This document shows, in pieces, positions 1-8,577 of a stretch of 64,000 nucleotides of DNA (position 1 is the first letter of the stretch; every line of letters begins with the position of its first letter). The stretch lies in contig NZ_JBBYXK010000007.1 of the NCBI RefSeq assembly GCF_039655875.1, forward strand, positions 62,001 through 126,000, read 5' to 3'. The position numbers were made by a program, and so were the translations under genes. The DNA comes from Emcibacter sp. SYSU 3D8 (GTDB lineage Bacteria > Pseudomonadota > Alphaproteobacteria > SMXS01). The notes below the pieces were generated by a model that made no database searches, was not told the DNA's origin, and was given only the letters and a program-made list of their open reading frames with translations.

Positions 1-107
1 ATCCCGATTACTACACCTACCGCGAGGAGCTGCTGAACTTCCTGGAGGAGTACGAAGGCGGCGCCCGCCCCGGCAACGGACAACCGGTCAAGGAGCAGGC
101 CGCATGA
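1..107 (+). CDS. C-terminus of probable nitrate ABC transporter ATP-binding protein (partial)
   Basis: Only the last 34 codons are present, read from base 3 to the TGA at 105-107. The visible tail (PDYYTYREELLNFLEEYE, then a Gly/Pro-rich end) resembles the C-terminal segment of NrtD-type nitrate/nitrite ABC transporter ATPases. The stop overlaps the nirB start (ATGA), so the two are translationally coupled. The place immediately upstream of nirBD-nasA fits a nitrate importer feeding assimilation. No ATPase motif is visible because the gene body is outside the window, so the family call rests on the tail and on context. Confidence 0.5.
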   Translation, partial: PDYYTYREELLNFLEEYEGGARPGNGQPVKEQAA

Positions 108-2557
108 ACATGATCAAGCAGAACCTGGTCGTCATCGGTAACGGCATGGCGGGCATGCGCGCGGTCGAGGAGTTGCTCAAGCACGAGTCCGGCACCCGGT
201 ACAACATCACGGTGTTCGGCGCCGAGCCGCATGTGAACTACAACCGCATCATGCTCTCGAGCGTGCTGGCCGGAGACAAGACCGTCGACGAGATCGTCAT
301 CAATTCCCGGGAATGGTATGACGCCAACGGCATCAACCTGTTTACCGGCGATGCGGTCACCGCCATCGACCGCGAGGCCAGGATGGTCACGACGGCCAGC
401 GGGCGCGCCATGCCGTATGACAAGCTGCTGATCGCCACCGGCTCGCGCCCCCTAGCCCCACCGATCCCGGGCCTGGACCTTCCGGGGGTCTGCGCCTTCC
501 GCGACATCGCCGACGTGGACAAGATGCTGGAGGCCGCCCGCACCCACCAGCGCGCCGTGGTCATCGGCGGCGGCCTGCTGGGCCTCGAAGCGGCGTGGGG
601 CCTGAAGCAGCGCGGCATGTCCGTGGCGCTGGTGCACCTGATGCCGACCCTGATGGAACGCCAGCTCGACGTAGCTGCCGGCCAGCTGCTGCAGCGTGAC
701 CTGGACCGGCGCGGCATCGCCTTCTTCACCGATGGCCAGACCGAGGAGATTACAGGCGCCGAGCGCGCCGAGGGCGTGCAACTGGCCGATGGCCGCTATA
801 TCCCGGCCGATCTTGTGGTGCTCGCCATCGGTATCCGGCCGAATATCGACCTGGCCAGGGCCGCCGGACTCGAGGTCAATCGGGGCATTGTCGTCACCGA
901 CGACATGCGTACCAGCGATCCGGACATCTTCGCCGTGGGCGAGTGCGTCGAACATCGCGGTCAGGTGTTCGGTCTGGTCGCACCGATCTGGGACCAGGCC
1001 AAGGTTTGCGGCGCGCGGCTTTCCGGCGACGAAACGCCGGAATTCGCGGCGCAGGCGCTTTCCACCAGCCTGAAGATTACCGGAGTCGATGTGTTCTCGG
1101 CCGGCGCCCTGATGGCGGCGGATGAGGCCGACGACGAGATCACTCTGCGCGACGACGCCAAGGGCCTCTACAAGAAGATCGTGCTGCGCGATGGCAAGCT
1201 GGTCGGCGCGGTGCTGTATGGCGAGGTCGCCGACGGCCAATGGTACCTGCAACTGATGCGCGACCAGCAGGATGTCAGCGCCCTGCGTGAGCGTCTGGTG
1301 TTTGGTCGCGCCTTCGCCGAAGCCGGATCGGGCCAGACGGCCGGCCCCGATTTCGCCGCCATGCCCGACGATACCCAGATCTGTGGTTGCAACGGCGTCG
1401 CCAAGGGCGCGATCACCTGTGCCATCCGGGACAAGGGCCTGACCTCGCTGTCCGAGGTACGCGCCCATACCAAGGCGTCGGCTTCCTGCGGCCAATGCAC
1501 GGGGCTGGTGGAAGGCCTGCTTGCGTTCACCGCCGGCGCCGATGCCAAGCCGGCCAGGAAGACCATCTGCGACTGCACCGAGGCAGGCCATGACGAGGTC
1601 CGCCAGGCCATCATCGCGCAGGGCTTCAAGACCATGGACGCGATCCGGGCCGCATTCGGCTGGAAGAAGTCCGAAGGCTGCCACAAATGCCGGCCGGCGC
1701 TGAATTATTATCTGCTCTGCGCCTGGCCGGGCGAATATGTGGACGACAGTAGATCGCGCTTCGTCAATGAACGGGTCCACGCCAACATCCAGAGGGACGG
1801 CACCTATTCGGTGGTGCCGCGCATGTGGGGCGGCCTGACGACACCGGCCGAACTGCACGCCATCGCCTCGGTGGCCGAGAAGTTCAATATTCCCACGGTG
1901 AAGGTGACCGGCGGTCAGCGCATCGACCTGCTGGGGGTGAAGAAGGACGATCTGCCCGCCGTCTGGGGCGACCTGAACAAGGCCGGCCTCGTCTCGGGCC
2001 ACGCCTACGCCAAGGGCCTGCGCACAGTGAAGACCTGTGTCGGCACGGAATGGTGCCGGTTCGGCACCCAGGATTCCACCGGCCTGGGCGTGAAGCTGGA
2101 AAAGATGTGCTGGGGATCGTGGACGCCGCACAAGGTCAAGTTCGCCGTCTCCGGCTGCCCGCGGAACTGCGCCGAGGCCACCATCAAGGACATGGGCATC
2201 GTCTGCGTCGACGCGGGCTACGACATCCTGGTCGGCGGCAATGGCGGCATCGAGGTTCGGGTCACCGATCCGCTGGTGCGGGTCGCAACCGAGGACGAGG
2301 TGCTGGAATATGCCGGCGCCTTCATGCAGCTCTACCGCGAGGAAGCACACTACCTGGAGCGCACCGCACCCTGGATAACCCGGGTCGGCGTCGACTACCT
2401 CAAGGCGAAGCTGGTCGAGGATGATGTGGGCCGCCGAATGCTCTGCGAGCGGTTCCTCTATTCGCAGAGCTTCGCCCAGAACGATCCGTGGGCCGAGCGG
2501 GCGGCGGGCCTGGATGCCCATGAATTCGCCCGCCTGCCCGAACTCGTGGGAGCCTGA
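104..2557 (+). CDS. nirB: Assimilatory nitrite reductase [NAD(P)H] large subunit NirB
   Basis: Cytoplasmic enzyme reducing nitrite to ammonium with six electrons from NAD(P)H. The 817 aa are full length for NirB. An N-terminal pyridine nucleotide-disulfide oxidoreductase part begins VVIGNGMAGMRAVEE (FAD), with a second nucleotide-binding Gly motif VVIGGGLLGLEAA. Two BFD-like [2Fe-2S] segments follow: CGCNG...CGQC around residues 427-470 and CDC...CHKC around 490-530. The C-terminal sulfite/nitrite reductase domain has siroheme-[4Fe-4S] cysteines C645, C651, C685 and C689 (TCVGTEWCRFG, SGCPRNC). The start overlaps the upstream stop and nirD follows after one base, so nirB, nirD, nasA and the HemD-like gene form one operon. 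Confidence 0.97.
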   Translation: MNMIKQNLVVIGNGMAGMRAVEELLKHESGTRYNITVFGAEPHVNYNRIMLSSVLAGDKTVDEIVINSREWYDANGINLFTGDAVTAIDREARMVTTASGRAMPYDKLLIATGSRPLAPPIPGLDLPGVCAFRDIADVDKMLEAARTHQRAVVIGGGLLGLEAAWGLKQRGMSVALVHLMPTLMERQLDVAAGQLLQRDLDRRGIAFFTDGQTEEITGAERAEGVQLADGRYIPADLVVLAIGIRPNIDLARAAGLEVNRGIVVTDDMRTSDPDIFAVGECVEHRGQVFGLVAPIWDQAKVCGARLSGDETPEFAAQALSTSLKITGVDVFSAGALMAADEADDEITLRDDAKGLYKKIVLRDGKLVGAVLYGEVADGQWYLQLMRDQQDVSALRERLVFGRAFAEAGSGQTAGPDFAAMPDDTQICGCNGVAKGAITCAIRDKGLTSLSEVRAHTKASASCGQCTGLVEGLLAFTAGADAKPARKTICDCTEAGHDEVRQAIIAQGFKTMDAIRAAFGWKKSEGCHKCRPALNYYLLCAWPGEYVDDSRSRFVNERVHANIQRDGTYSVVPRMWGGLTTPAELHAIASVAEKFNIPTVKVTGGQRIDLLGVKKDDLPAVWGDLNKAGLVSGHAYAKGLRTVKTCVGTEWCRFGTQDSTGLGVKLEKMCWGSWTPHKVKFAVSGCPRNCAEATIKDMGIVCVDAGYDILVGGNGGIEVRVTDPLVRVATEDEVLEYAGAFMQLYREEAHYLERTAPWITRVGVDYLKAKLVEDDVGRRMLCERFLYSQSFAQNDPWAERAAGLDAHEFARLPELVGA

Positions 2558-2558
2558 C

Positions 2559-2903
2559 ATGGAACTGCATTGGAAGAACATCGGTCCGCTCGAAAACATT
2601 CCGGTCCAGGGCGCGCGGCGGCTGTGCTTCGGCCATGACGGCCGGCCCATCGCCGTGTTCCGTACCAGCGAGGATACGGTGTTCGTCGTGGTCGATGAAT
2701 GTCCGCACCGCCATGGGCCTTTGTCGGAAGGCATCATCGCCGGCAATACGGTTACCTGCCCGTTGCACAATTGGGTGATCGATCTGACCGCCGGCGAGGC
2801 GCTGGCGCCCGACGAGGGCCGCACGCCGTCGCTGCCCGTGCGCATTGTCGCCGGCCAGGTGCATGTTGGCCTCCCGCTTGCGGTTGCCGGGACGGTTGCG
2901 TGA
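2559..2903 (+). CDS. nirD: Nitrite reductase small subunit NirD (Rieske-type)
   Basis: Small partner of NirB; 114 aa. The first ATG after the nirB stop is at 2559, giving MELHWKNIG. It carries a complete Rieske-like motif, CPHRHGPLSEG and, about 20 residues on, CPLHNWVIDL, so both Cys-His pairs that bind [2Fe-2S] are present (many NirD proteins lack them). The protein is cytoplasmic with no signal peptide. Its TGA at 2901-2903 overlaps the GTG start of nasA by four bases, which implies translational coupling. Confidence 0.94.
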   Translation: MELHWKNIGPLENIPVQGARRLCFGHDGRPIAVFRTSEDTVFVVVDECPHRHGPLSEGIIAGNTVTCPLHNWVIDLTAGEALAPDEGRTPSLPVRIVAGQVHVGLPLAVAGTVA

Positions 2904-5557
2904 GCGGCCTACGTACAACATGTCCCTATTGCGGCGTCGGCTGCGGCCTGTCCGTTGCAGACGGCGTGCCGAGCGCCGACAGCGCCCACCCGGCCAATTA
3001 CGGCCGGCTGTGTTCCAAGGGCGCAGCGCTCAAGGATACGCTTGAACTGCCTGACCGGCTGACAACGCCGATGATAGAAGGTCGCGAGACCGGCTGGGAC
3101 GAGGCACTGGACTTCATCGCCGGTGAGTTCACCCGCATCCGCCGCGAATACGGACCGGACGCCATCGCCTTCTACGTCTCGGGCCAGTTGCTGACCGAGG
3201 ATTATTACGTCGCCAACAAGCTGATGAAAGGCTTCATCGGCTCGGGCAACATCGACACCAATTCCCGGCTGTGCATGTCGTCGTCGGTGGCGGGCCATGT
3301 GCGCGCCTTCGGTGAGGACGTGGTCCCCGGCTGCTATGACGACCTGGAGGAAGCCGATCTGGTGATCCAGGTCGGCAGCAACATGGCCTGGTGCCATCCG
3401 GTGCTGTATCAGCGCCTGGTCGCGGCGCGCGACAAGCGCGGCACCAGGATCGTCAATATTGACCCGAGGCGCACCGCCACCGCCGAGACCGCGGACCTGC
3501 ACCTGCCCATCGCGCCGGGTGCAGATGTGCTGCTGTTCAATGGCTTGCTGGTGCACCTGGCCGATACCAACGCCATCGACCGGCATTGGATCGCGGCCCA
3601 TGTCTCCGGCTTTGACGCGGCGCTGGAGGCAGCGCGTCTGTCAGCACCCACGATCGAACATGTCGCGGCCGGCACCGGCATGTCCGCTGAGGATATCGGT
3701 CAATTCTATGGCCTCTTCGCCCGTACCGAACGGGTAGTGACGCTCTATTCCCAGGGCGTGAACCAGTCGAAAACCGGTGCCGACAAGGTCAACGCCATCC
3801 TCAACTGCCATCTCGCGACCGGCCGTATCGGCCGCGCCGGCATGGGACCGTTCTCGCTGACCGGCCAGCCCAATGCCATGGGAGGTCGCGAGGTCGGCGG
3901 CCTGGCCAACCAGCTTGCCGCCCACATGGCATTCGAGCCGGACGATGTCGGTCGGGTAGGCCGGTTCTGGAACGCACCAGGCGTTGCGACCCGGCCCGGA
4001 TACAAGGCCGTCGACCTGTTCGACGCGGTCGCCGACGGACGGGTGAAAGCGGTCTGGATTGCCGCGACCAATCCGGCCGACAGCATGCCGCGTGCCGACC
4101 GCGTACGCGAGGCGCTGGCGCACTGTCCGTTGGTTATTGTCTCCGACGCCTGGCCTACCGACACGACGGCGCTGGCCAATGTGGTGCTGCCAGCGGCAAG
4201 CTGGGCCGAGAAGGACGGCACCGTGACCAATTCCGAACGCTGCATCTCGCGCCAGCGCGCGTTTCGCAGCCCTCCAGGCCAGGCTCGCGCCGACTGGTGG
4301 ATGTTCGTCCAGGTTGCCCGGCGAATGGGATGGGAGACCGAGTTCTCCTATGCCGCGCCCGCTGACATCTTTCGCGAGCACGCCGCCCTGTCGGCGTTCG
4401 AGAACGACGGCAACCGGGTTTTCGATATCGGCGCATTGGCCGCGCTGGACGATGCGGGCTATGACGTTCTGGCGCCGGTGCAATGGCCCTGCCCGAAAGC
4501 GGGGCGCGGCAGCTCATCCGCCCGGCTGTTTGCCCGCGGCATGTTCCCGACTCGGGACGGCCGCGCCCACATGCTGCCGCTTGCCACCATCGCAGACGAC
4601 GCAATAGCCGGATATCCCCTCACGCTGAACACCGGGCGGGTGCGCGACCAGTGGCACACCATGACCCGCACCGGCCGCGTGCCGCACCTGATGACTCATT
4701 GCAGCGGGCCTCACCTGGCATTACATCCCCGAGACGGGGCGCTGAGGGGCATCGTGGACGGCGGTTTGGCGTGCATCGAAAGTCCGCATGGTCGCGCGGT
4801 GCTGCGCGTAGTCTTCGATCCGGGCATGCGTGCCGGCAATGTATTCGCGCCGATGCACTGGACCGACCAGTTCGCGTCATCAGGCCCCGTTGACCGGATT
4901 GTTCACGCGATCACCGATCCGGTATCGGGCCAACCCGATCTCAAGGGCACCAGGGTGCAGGTATCCGCCGTTACAGAATCCTGGCGCGGCGTGCTGCTGG
5001 TACGGGCGGCCGGCAAGCCGAAATTGCGGGCTACCGAGCATTGGTCCAAGGCGCCGGTTACGGCGGGGTTTGCCTACCAGCTTTCCGGCACCACGCCGCT
5101 GACCGAGTTCATCGGCTCGGAAGCGTCGCTCCGCCAGTTGCTGGAGGCACCCGAGGCAGCGGAACTGGTCTCCTATTCCGATCCCAAAAAATCCGTGTTC
5201 CGGTACGCCACCTTCGTCGGCGGTTTGCTCGATGCCTGCGTTTTTTTCGCCGCGCCAGGCGCATCGATTGCCGAAGCCGAACACGCGACGACGCTTCTGG
5301 GCAGCGAAGTGGGATCGTGGAATCGCATCGCCTTGCTCGCGGGAATCGATCAGAGCGTGGCGCCAACCGGCAAGATCGTCTGCGCCTGTTTCTCGGTGGG
5401 AGAACGCGCCATCCGGGACGCAATTCTGGACGGCAACCTCACAACAACGGTGGAGATCGGCGCCCGACTGCGCGCGGGCAGCAATTGCGGCTCATGTATT
5501 CCCGAACTGAAGAGCATGCTGGCCGCAAACGCTGCTTCACTCCCTTTGACGGTCTGA
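2900..5557 (+). CDS. nasA: Assimilatory nitrate reductase catalytic subunit NasA
   Basis: Molybdopterin enzyme reducing nitrate to nitrite; 885 aa from a GTG at 2900 that overlaps the nirD stop. A longer frame continues upstream but lies inside nirD, and the family N-terminus begins right at this GTG. The N-terminal [4Fe-4S] cysteines are C8, C11, C15 and C38 (TCPYCGVGCG, LCSKG). The bis-MGD catalytic and C-terminal molydopterin dinucleotide-binding regions follow. The last ~50 residues are a BFD-like [2Fe-2S] domain (CACFS ... SNCGSCIPELK), as in NasA proteins that take electrons from a separate reductase or ferredoxin. No twin-arginine signal is seen, consistent with a cytoplasmic enzyme. 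No nasC-like partner is adjacent. Confidence 0.95.
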   Translation: MSGLRTTCPYCGVGCGLSVADGVPSADSAHPANYGRLCSKGAALKDTLELPDRLTTPMIEGRETGWDEALDFIAGEFTRIRREYGPDAIAFYVSGQLLTEDYYVANKLMKGFIGSGNIDTNSRLCMSSSVAGHVRAFGEDVVPGCYDDLEEADLVIQVGSNMAWCHPVLYQRLVAARDKRGTRIVNIDPRRTATAETADLHLPIAPGADVLLFNGLLVHLADTNAIDRHWIAAHVSGFDAALEAARLSAPTIEHVAAGTGMSAEDIGQFYGLFARTERVVTLYSQGVNQSKTGADKVNAILNCHLATGRIGRAGMGPFSLTGQPNAMGGREVGGLANQLAAHMAFEPDDVGRVGRFWNAPGVATRPGYKAVDLFDAVADGRVKAVWIAATNPADSMPRADRVREALAHCPLVIVSDAWPTDTTALANVVLPAASWAEKDGTVTNSERCISRQRAFRSPPGQARADWWMFVQVARRMGWETEFSYAAPADIFREHAALSAFENDGNRVFDIGALAALDDAGYDVLAPVQWPCPKAGRGSSSARLFARGMFPTRDGRAHMLPLATIADDAIAGYPLTLNTGRVRDQWHTMTRTGRVPHLMTHCSGPHLALHPRDGALRGIVDGGLACIESPHGRAVLRVVFDPGMRAGNVFAPMHWTDQFASSGPVDRIVHAITDPVSGQPDLKGTRVQVSAVTESWRGVLLVRAAGKPKLRATEHWSKAPVTAGFAYQLSGTTPLTEFIGSEASLRQLLEAPEAAELVSYSDPKKSVFRYATFVGGLLDACVFFAAPGASIAEAEHATTLLGSEVGSWNRIALLAGIDQSVAPTGKIVCACFSVGERAIRDAILDGNLTTTVEIGARLRAGSNCGSCIPELKSMLAANAASLPLTV

Positions 5558-5558
5558 C

Positions 5559-6392
5559 ATGCGACATCCGCTCGTCGGCCTCGACATCCTTGTTCCGGAA
5601 AGCCGGGAACTTGACCTGTTCGCCGGCATGCTCGAGGCCGCCGGTGCCGCCGTGCGCCGCTGTCCATTGGTGACGATTCTGGATCTCGATGAAACCAGCG
5701 TGGCGGAAGACTGGATCGAACAGCTTGTGTCGGGTGGATTCGATGATGTCATATGGCTTACCGGCGAGGGATTGCGGCGCCTGCTTGCGGTGTGTGACGG
5801 CAATGGGCGTCGGCAGGCTTTCATTGACGCTCTGGGGCAGGTCCGGTCGATCCCACGAGGCCCGAAACCGGCCCGGGTGCTACGCGAGATCGGCCTGTCA
5901 TCCGGCCTGGATGTAGTCACGCCGACCTCACAGGGCGTCCTCGATGCGCTGCGCATCGAGGACATATCCAACCGGCGCATCGGCGTACAACTCTATCCCG
6001 GCGAGGGGGGGCTTCCGCTTGTAAAGGCGCTTGAGGATCGGGGTGCCTTGGTCTCGAGCGTGACCCCGTACCGCTACGCGTCCCAGGCGCATAGAAGCCG
6101 GGTCGAGGACGCCATTCATGCTTTGGCGTCGGGTAGCATCGGCATGGTCGCCTTTACCAGTTCCCCTCAGATCGACAGGCTGTTCGAGGTCGCGCGTGCC
6201 GCTGACATGGAAGAATCCCTGCGCCGCGGCTTCACCCTGACCCTGATTGCCGCTGTCGGGCCGATCGTCGAGGAGACGCTCCACCGATATGGTCTCGCGG
6301 CTGACATCCGGCCGGACCGCAGCTTCCACATGAAACCGCTGGTGCGCGCAATAACCGCCGTTTGGCATCAGCGATCAGGCAGCGCCAACTAA
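5559..6392 (+). CDS. Uroporphyrinogen-III synthase (HemD/HEM4) family protein
   Basis: A 277-aa protein with the two-lobed HEM4 layout, including an N-terminal lobe motif DDVIWLTGEGLRRLL and a C-terminal lobe with VAFTSSPQIDRLFEVA. Uroporphyrinogen-III is the precursor of siroheme, the cofactor of NirB. It begins one base after the nasA stop and is last in the nitrate/nitrite operon. Such HemD-like genes in nas operons may be specialised for siroheme supply or may have a regulatory role. Which applies here cannot be decided from sequence. A separate housekeeping hemD is expected elsewhere. Confidence 0.8.
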   Translation: MRHPLVGLDILVPESRELDLFAGMLEAAGAAVRRCPLVTILDLDETSVAEDWIEQLVSGGFDDVIWLTGEGLRRLLAVCDGNGRRQAFIDALGQVRSIPRGPKPARVLREIGLSSGLDVVTPTSQGVLDALRIEDISNRRIGVQLYPGEGGLPLVKALEDRGALVSSVTPYRYASQAHRSRVEDAIHALASGSIGMVAFTSSPQIDRLFEVARAADMEESLRRGFTLTLIAAVGPIVEETLHRYGLAADIRPDRSFHMKPLVRAITAVWHQRSGSAN

Positions 6393-6553
6393 AAATTGCA
6401 GAAATGCTCGGCTTGGCGCCGCGCCTGAAACGGCCGTTGCGCTTCTGCCGCTTCCCGACGACCGGCTCGTCGTCTTCGCCGTGCAAGAGGATGACAATCC
6501 TCCAGATTGGCTTTCAACTGGGTACCGCGAGTGCGAATTGGCAACCGCTGAGG

Positions 6554-7078
6554 TTAGCGCAGCGCCTTCAGTTCGAACTTCAAGGAGGCTATTGTAGCGA
6601 TGATCGCCACCGCCATTGTCGCGGAGGTCAGACCCGCCATGAACGCAGGCGAATTTCCGGACCCTGACGCAGCCATGCCGTGAATAAAACCCTGGAGCGA
6701 TGCGGCGGTCAGCACAAGCGCCATCAGCAGCCGGTCTCCGCCTTTAAGCATAAAGCCAATCATGACAGCGATGCCCGCGCAGACCAGAAGGATGTCGAGC
6801 ATGGTGAACTCGCCACCGAGCCCAAGCTGGCCGGGAAGCACCATGCTGACAGCGTAAAGGCCCAGGGCCAGGCCTGAAGACTTCACCGGCCGCCAGGCGG
6901 CCCACAGCCCCACCAGCACGGCGACGAAGACATGATCGAGTCCGGTTATGGCATGGACTAAGCCGTCTCCGAACGTGTGATAATGCAGGTCGCCGGCCGC
7001 CACATGGGCGATGGCCACGCCCGGCAGGGCCAGTATGGTGAGGCAGGAGAACACGAGGATTTGGCGAACTTGAAACAT
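6554..7078 (-). CDS. hupE: HupE/UreJ family nickel permease-like membrane protein
   Basis: A 174-aa integral membrane protein with an N-terminal signal-like helix, then the family's histidine-rich region (HVAAGDLHYHTFGDGLVHAITGLDHV in two pieces, with H-x-x-x-G-x-D-H) and about six transmembrane helices. HupE/UreJ proteins import nickel for hydrogenase or urease maturation. Here it is the last gene of the urease operon, 13 bases after ureG, so a role in nickel supply to urease is the natural inference. The start has a good ribosome-binding site (GAAGGGGAAGCAACC before ATG). Confidence 0.88.
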   Translation of the reverse strand: MFQVRQILVFSCLTILALPGVAIAHVAAGDLHYHTFGDGLVHAITGLDHVFVAVLVGLWAAWRPVKSSGLALGLYAVSMVLPGQLGLGGEFTMLDILLVCAGIAVMIGFMLKGGDRLLMALVLTAASLQGFIHGMAASGSGNSPAFMAGLTSATMAVAIIATIASLKFELKALR

Positions 7079-7091
7079 GGTTGCTTCCCCT

Positions 7092-7730
7092 TCAGGCGAT
7101 GGCGACCGGCGCAGGCGTCAGCCCGCCTATCCGGACAATGAAGTCGATGATGGCCTGCACGCCCTGGCCGGTTCGCAGATTGGTGAACACGTAGGGCCGC
7201 TCGCCGCGCATGCGCTTCGTGTCGGCTTCCATAATGTCCAGGTTAGCGCCCACATGAGGCGCCAGATCCGTTTTGTTGACGATCAGCAGGTCCGAGCGGG
7301 TGATGCCGGGGCCGCCCTTGCGCGGCACCTTCTCCCCGCCAGCCACATCGATGACGTAGAGCGTCAGGTCTGCCAACTCAGGGCTGAAGGTGGCGGCCAG
7401 GTTGTCGCCCCCGGATTCGATGAAACACAACTCGGCCCGGGGAAAGCGCGCCAACATTTGGTCGATGGCCACTAGGTTGATGGAGGCGTCCTCGCGGATC
7501 GCGGTATGTGGACAACCGCCGGTCTCCACGCCCATGATCCGGTCCTCCGGCAACGCCTGGGCGCGGTTGAGGATCAGCTGGTCCTCGCGGGTGTAGATGT
7601 CGTTGGTGATGACGAACAGGTCCCAGTGAGCGCGCATGCGTTTGCACAGATTCTCGACCAGCGTCGTCTTGCCGGCACCGACCGGTCCGCCGATGCCGAC
7701 ACGCAGGGGACCTCGATAGGAATGTGCCAT
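7092..7730 (-). CDS. ureG: Urease accessory GTPase UreG
   Basis: SIMIBI-class GTPase that drives nickel insertion into urease with UreDFH/UreE; 212 aa. The start is [15 protein letters not shown] at 7730; a longer frame to 7826 would run into ureF. It has P-loop [11 protein letters not shown], a metal-binding CPH motif in [15 protein letters not shown], the conserved [17 protein letters not shown] stretch and guanine-specificity NKTDL. It begins ten bases after the ureF stop in the same operon. Confidence 0.97.
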   Translation of the reverse strand: MAHSYRGPLRVGIGGPVGAGKTTLVENLCKRMRAHWDLFVITNDIYTREDQLILNRAQALPEDRIMGVETGGCPHTAIREDASINLVAIDQMLARFPRAELCFIESGGDNLAATFSPELADLTLYVIDVAGGEKVPRKGGPGITRSDLLIVNKTDLAPHVGANLDIMEADTKRMRGERPYVFTNLRTGQGVQAIIDFIVRIGGLTPAPVAIA

Positions 7731-7740
7731 TGGGTGTCTC

Positions 7741-8577
7741 CTAGGACCGGAAAATGCGGCTGTACTGGGTTTCGTGGCGCATGGACGCGATATCAACCGA
7801 CAGGCTCGCCGAGCCGATTTCGTCAAGGCTTGCAGATAGCGCTTCGGCAGCGGTCTCCATCACTGCGTCCTCAAGCGCCGCGATGGCGTGCTGCCCGTCA
7901 GTCTGGCCCAGCTTCATCAGACGCAGCGCGGCGCCGATGTAGTTGGCGATGATCGCGTGCAGCGTGAACTGGAGGGCGAGCGGCAGCGGGATGCCGTGAG
8001 CGGCGCAGGTTGCGCCGAGGACGATGGGGAATGTCGGGGTGATGCCGTGCTCGGCCAGTAGTCGGTGCAGGTCATGGAGCGTCCGGTGCGGCCACACCTT
8101 GCGCACCGTGGTCAGGAACGAAATGCCCTGCGTGGTGGATTCGAGCGCGAGTTCAGAGGTGCCGCGCAGAGCAGATGCCAACTCGGCCACCTCAAAGATA
8201 TCGTCATCCCCGCGCACGCGGGGACCCAGCTCTTCGTAGGGCTCAGTCGCCGTGCTTTCCCCACCACTCAAATTTTTTCGTGGCGGAGCGGTGGATATCG
8301 CGAGCCCTCGCCCCGCCTGGGTCCCCGCGTGCGCGGGGATGACGACTGAGGGGATGGCGAGGACGGCCCGATACGCCCCCGCCATCAGGATCGCATCTGA
8401 CCGCCCCGCGCCGTGGCGCAGGTCCGCGTCGAGCCAGTCCACCAGCGATTCCCGGTCATGGACCCAGCCGCGCTGGACCGCCTGTTCCAGCCCATGGGAA
8501 TACGAGAAGCCGCCGATCGGGAAGGACGGCGACAGCCAGGCCTGCAGGCGTAGCAGATGCAGCCTGTCAGTGGTCAT
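7741..8577 (-). CDS. ureF: Urease accessory protein UreF carrying an in-frame repeat insertion
   Basis: UreF is a GTPase-activating/scaffold partner of UreG in urease maturation. It begins [20 protein letters not shown] at 8577, overlapping the end of ureE by 11 bases; the longer upstream frame is antisense-like low complexity inside ureE. Family landmarks are [16 protein letters not shown] near the N-terminus and a helical C-terminal half ending near QYSRIFRS. At 278 aa it is about 50 residues longer than usual. The surplus, residues about 78-126 ([10 protein letters not shown] ... GPRVRGDDD), corresponds to a 145-bp palindromic repeat at 8201-8345 inserted without breaking the frame. Without it the protein would be about 229 aa, the normal size. 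Whether the altered protein still works is unknown. Confidence 0.93.
   Translation of the reverse strand: MTTDRLHLLRLQAWLSPSFPIGGFSYSHGLEQAVQRGWVHDRESLVDWLDADLRHGAGRSDAILMAGAYRAVLAIPSVVIPAHAGTQAGRGLAISTAPPRKNLSGGESTATEPYEELGPRVRGDDDIFEVAELASALRGTSELALESTTQGISFLTTVRKVWPHRTLHDLHRLLAEHGITPTFPIVLGATCAAHGIPLPLALQFTLHAIIANYIGAALRLMKLGQTDGQHAIAALEDAVMETAAEALSASLDEIGSASLSVDIASMRHETQYSRIFRS
8201..8345. repeat. Palindromic interspersed repeat inserted inside ureF
   Basis: Perfect 29-bp inverted repeats at 8201-8229 and 8317-8345 (TCGTCATCCCCGCGCACGCG in the first 20 bases) flank an 87-bp centre. The arms translate to [10 protein letters not shown] and GPRVRGDDD, a peptide signature produced by a small repeat found in many alphaproteobacterial genomes. 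It encodes no transposase, so it is MITE-like or REP-like. No clear target duplication is visible at the edges. It lies wholly within the ureF coding sequence and keeps the frame open. Confidence 0.85.

Noticed and set aside
452-2845. 797-codon open frame on the minus strand across nirB
   Set aside because: It is antisense to the clearly conserved NirB and NirD genes; open only because of high GC third positions. The translation is Arg/Ala/His-rich with no family motif.
8201-8345. Inverted repeat as terminator or full insertion sequence
   Set aside because: It lies inside a continuous coding frame and encodes no transposase; best explained as an interspersed palindromic repeat.
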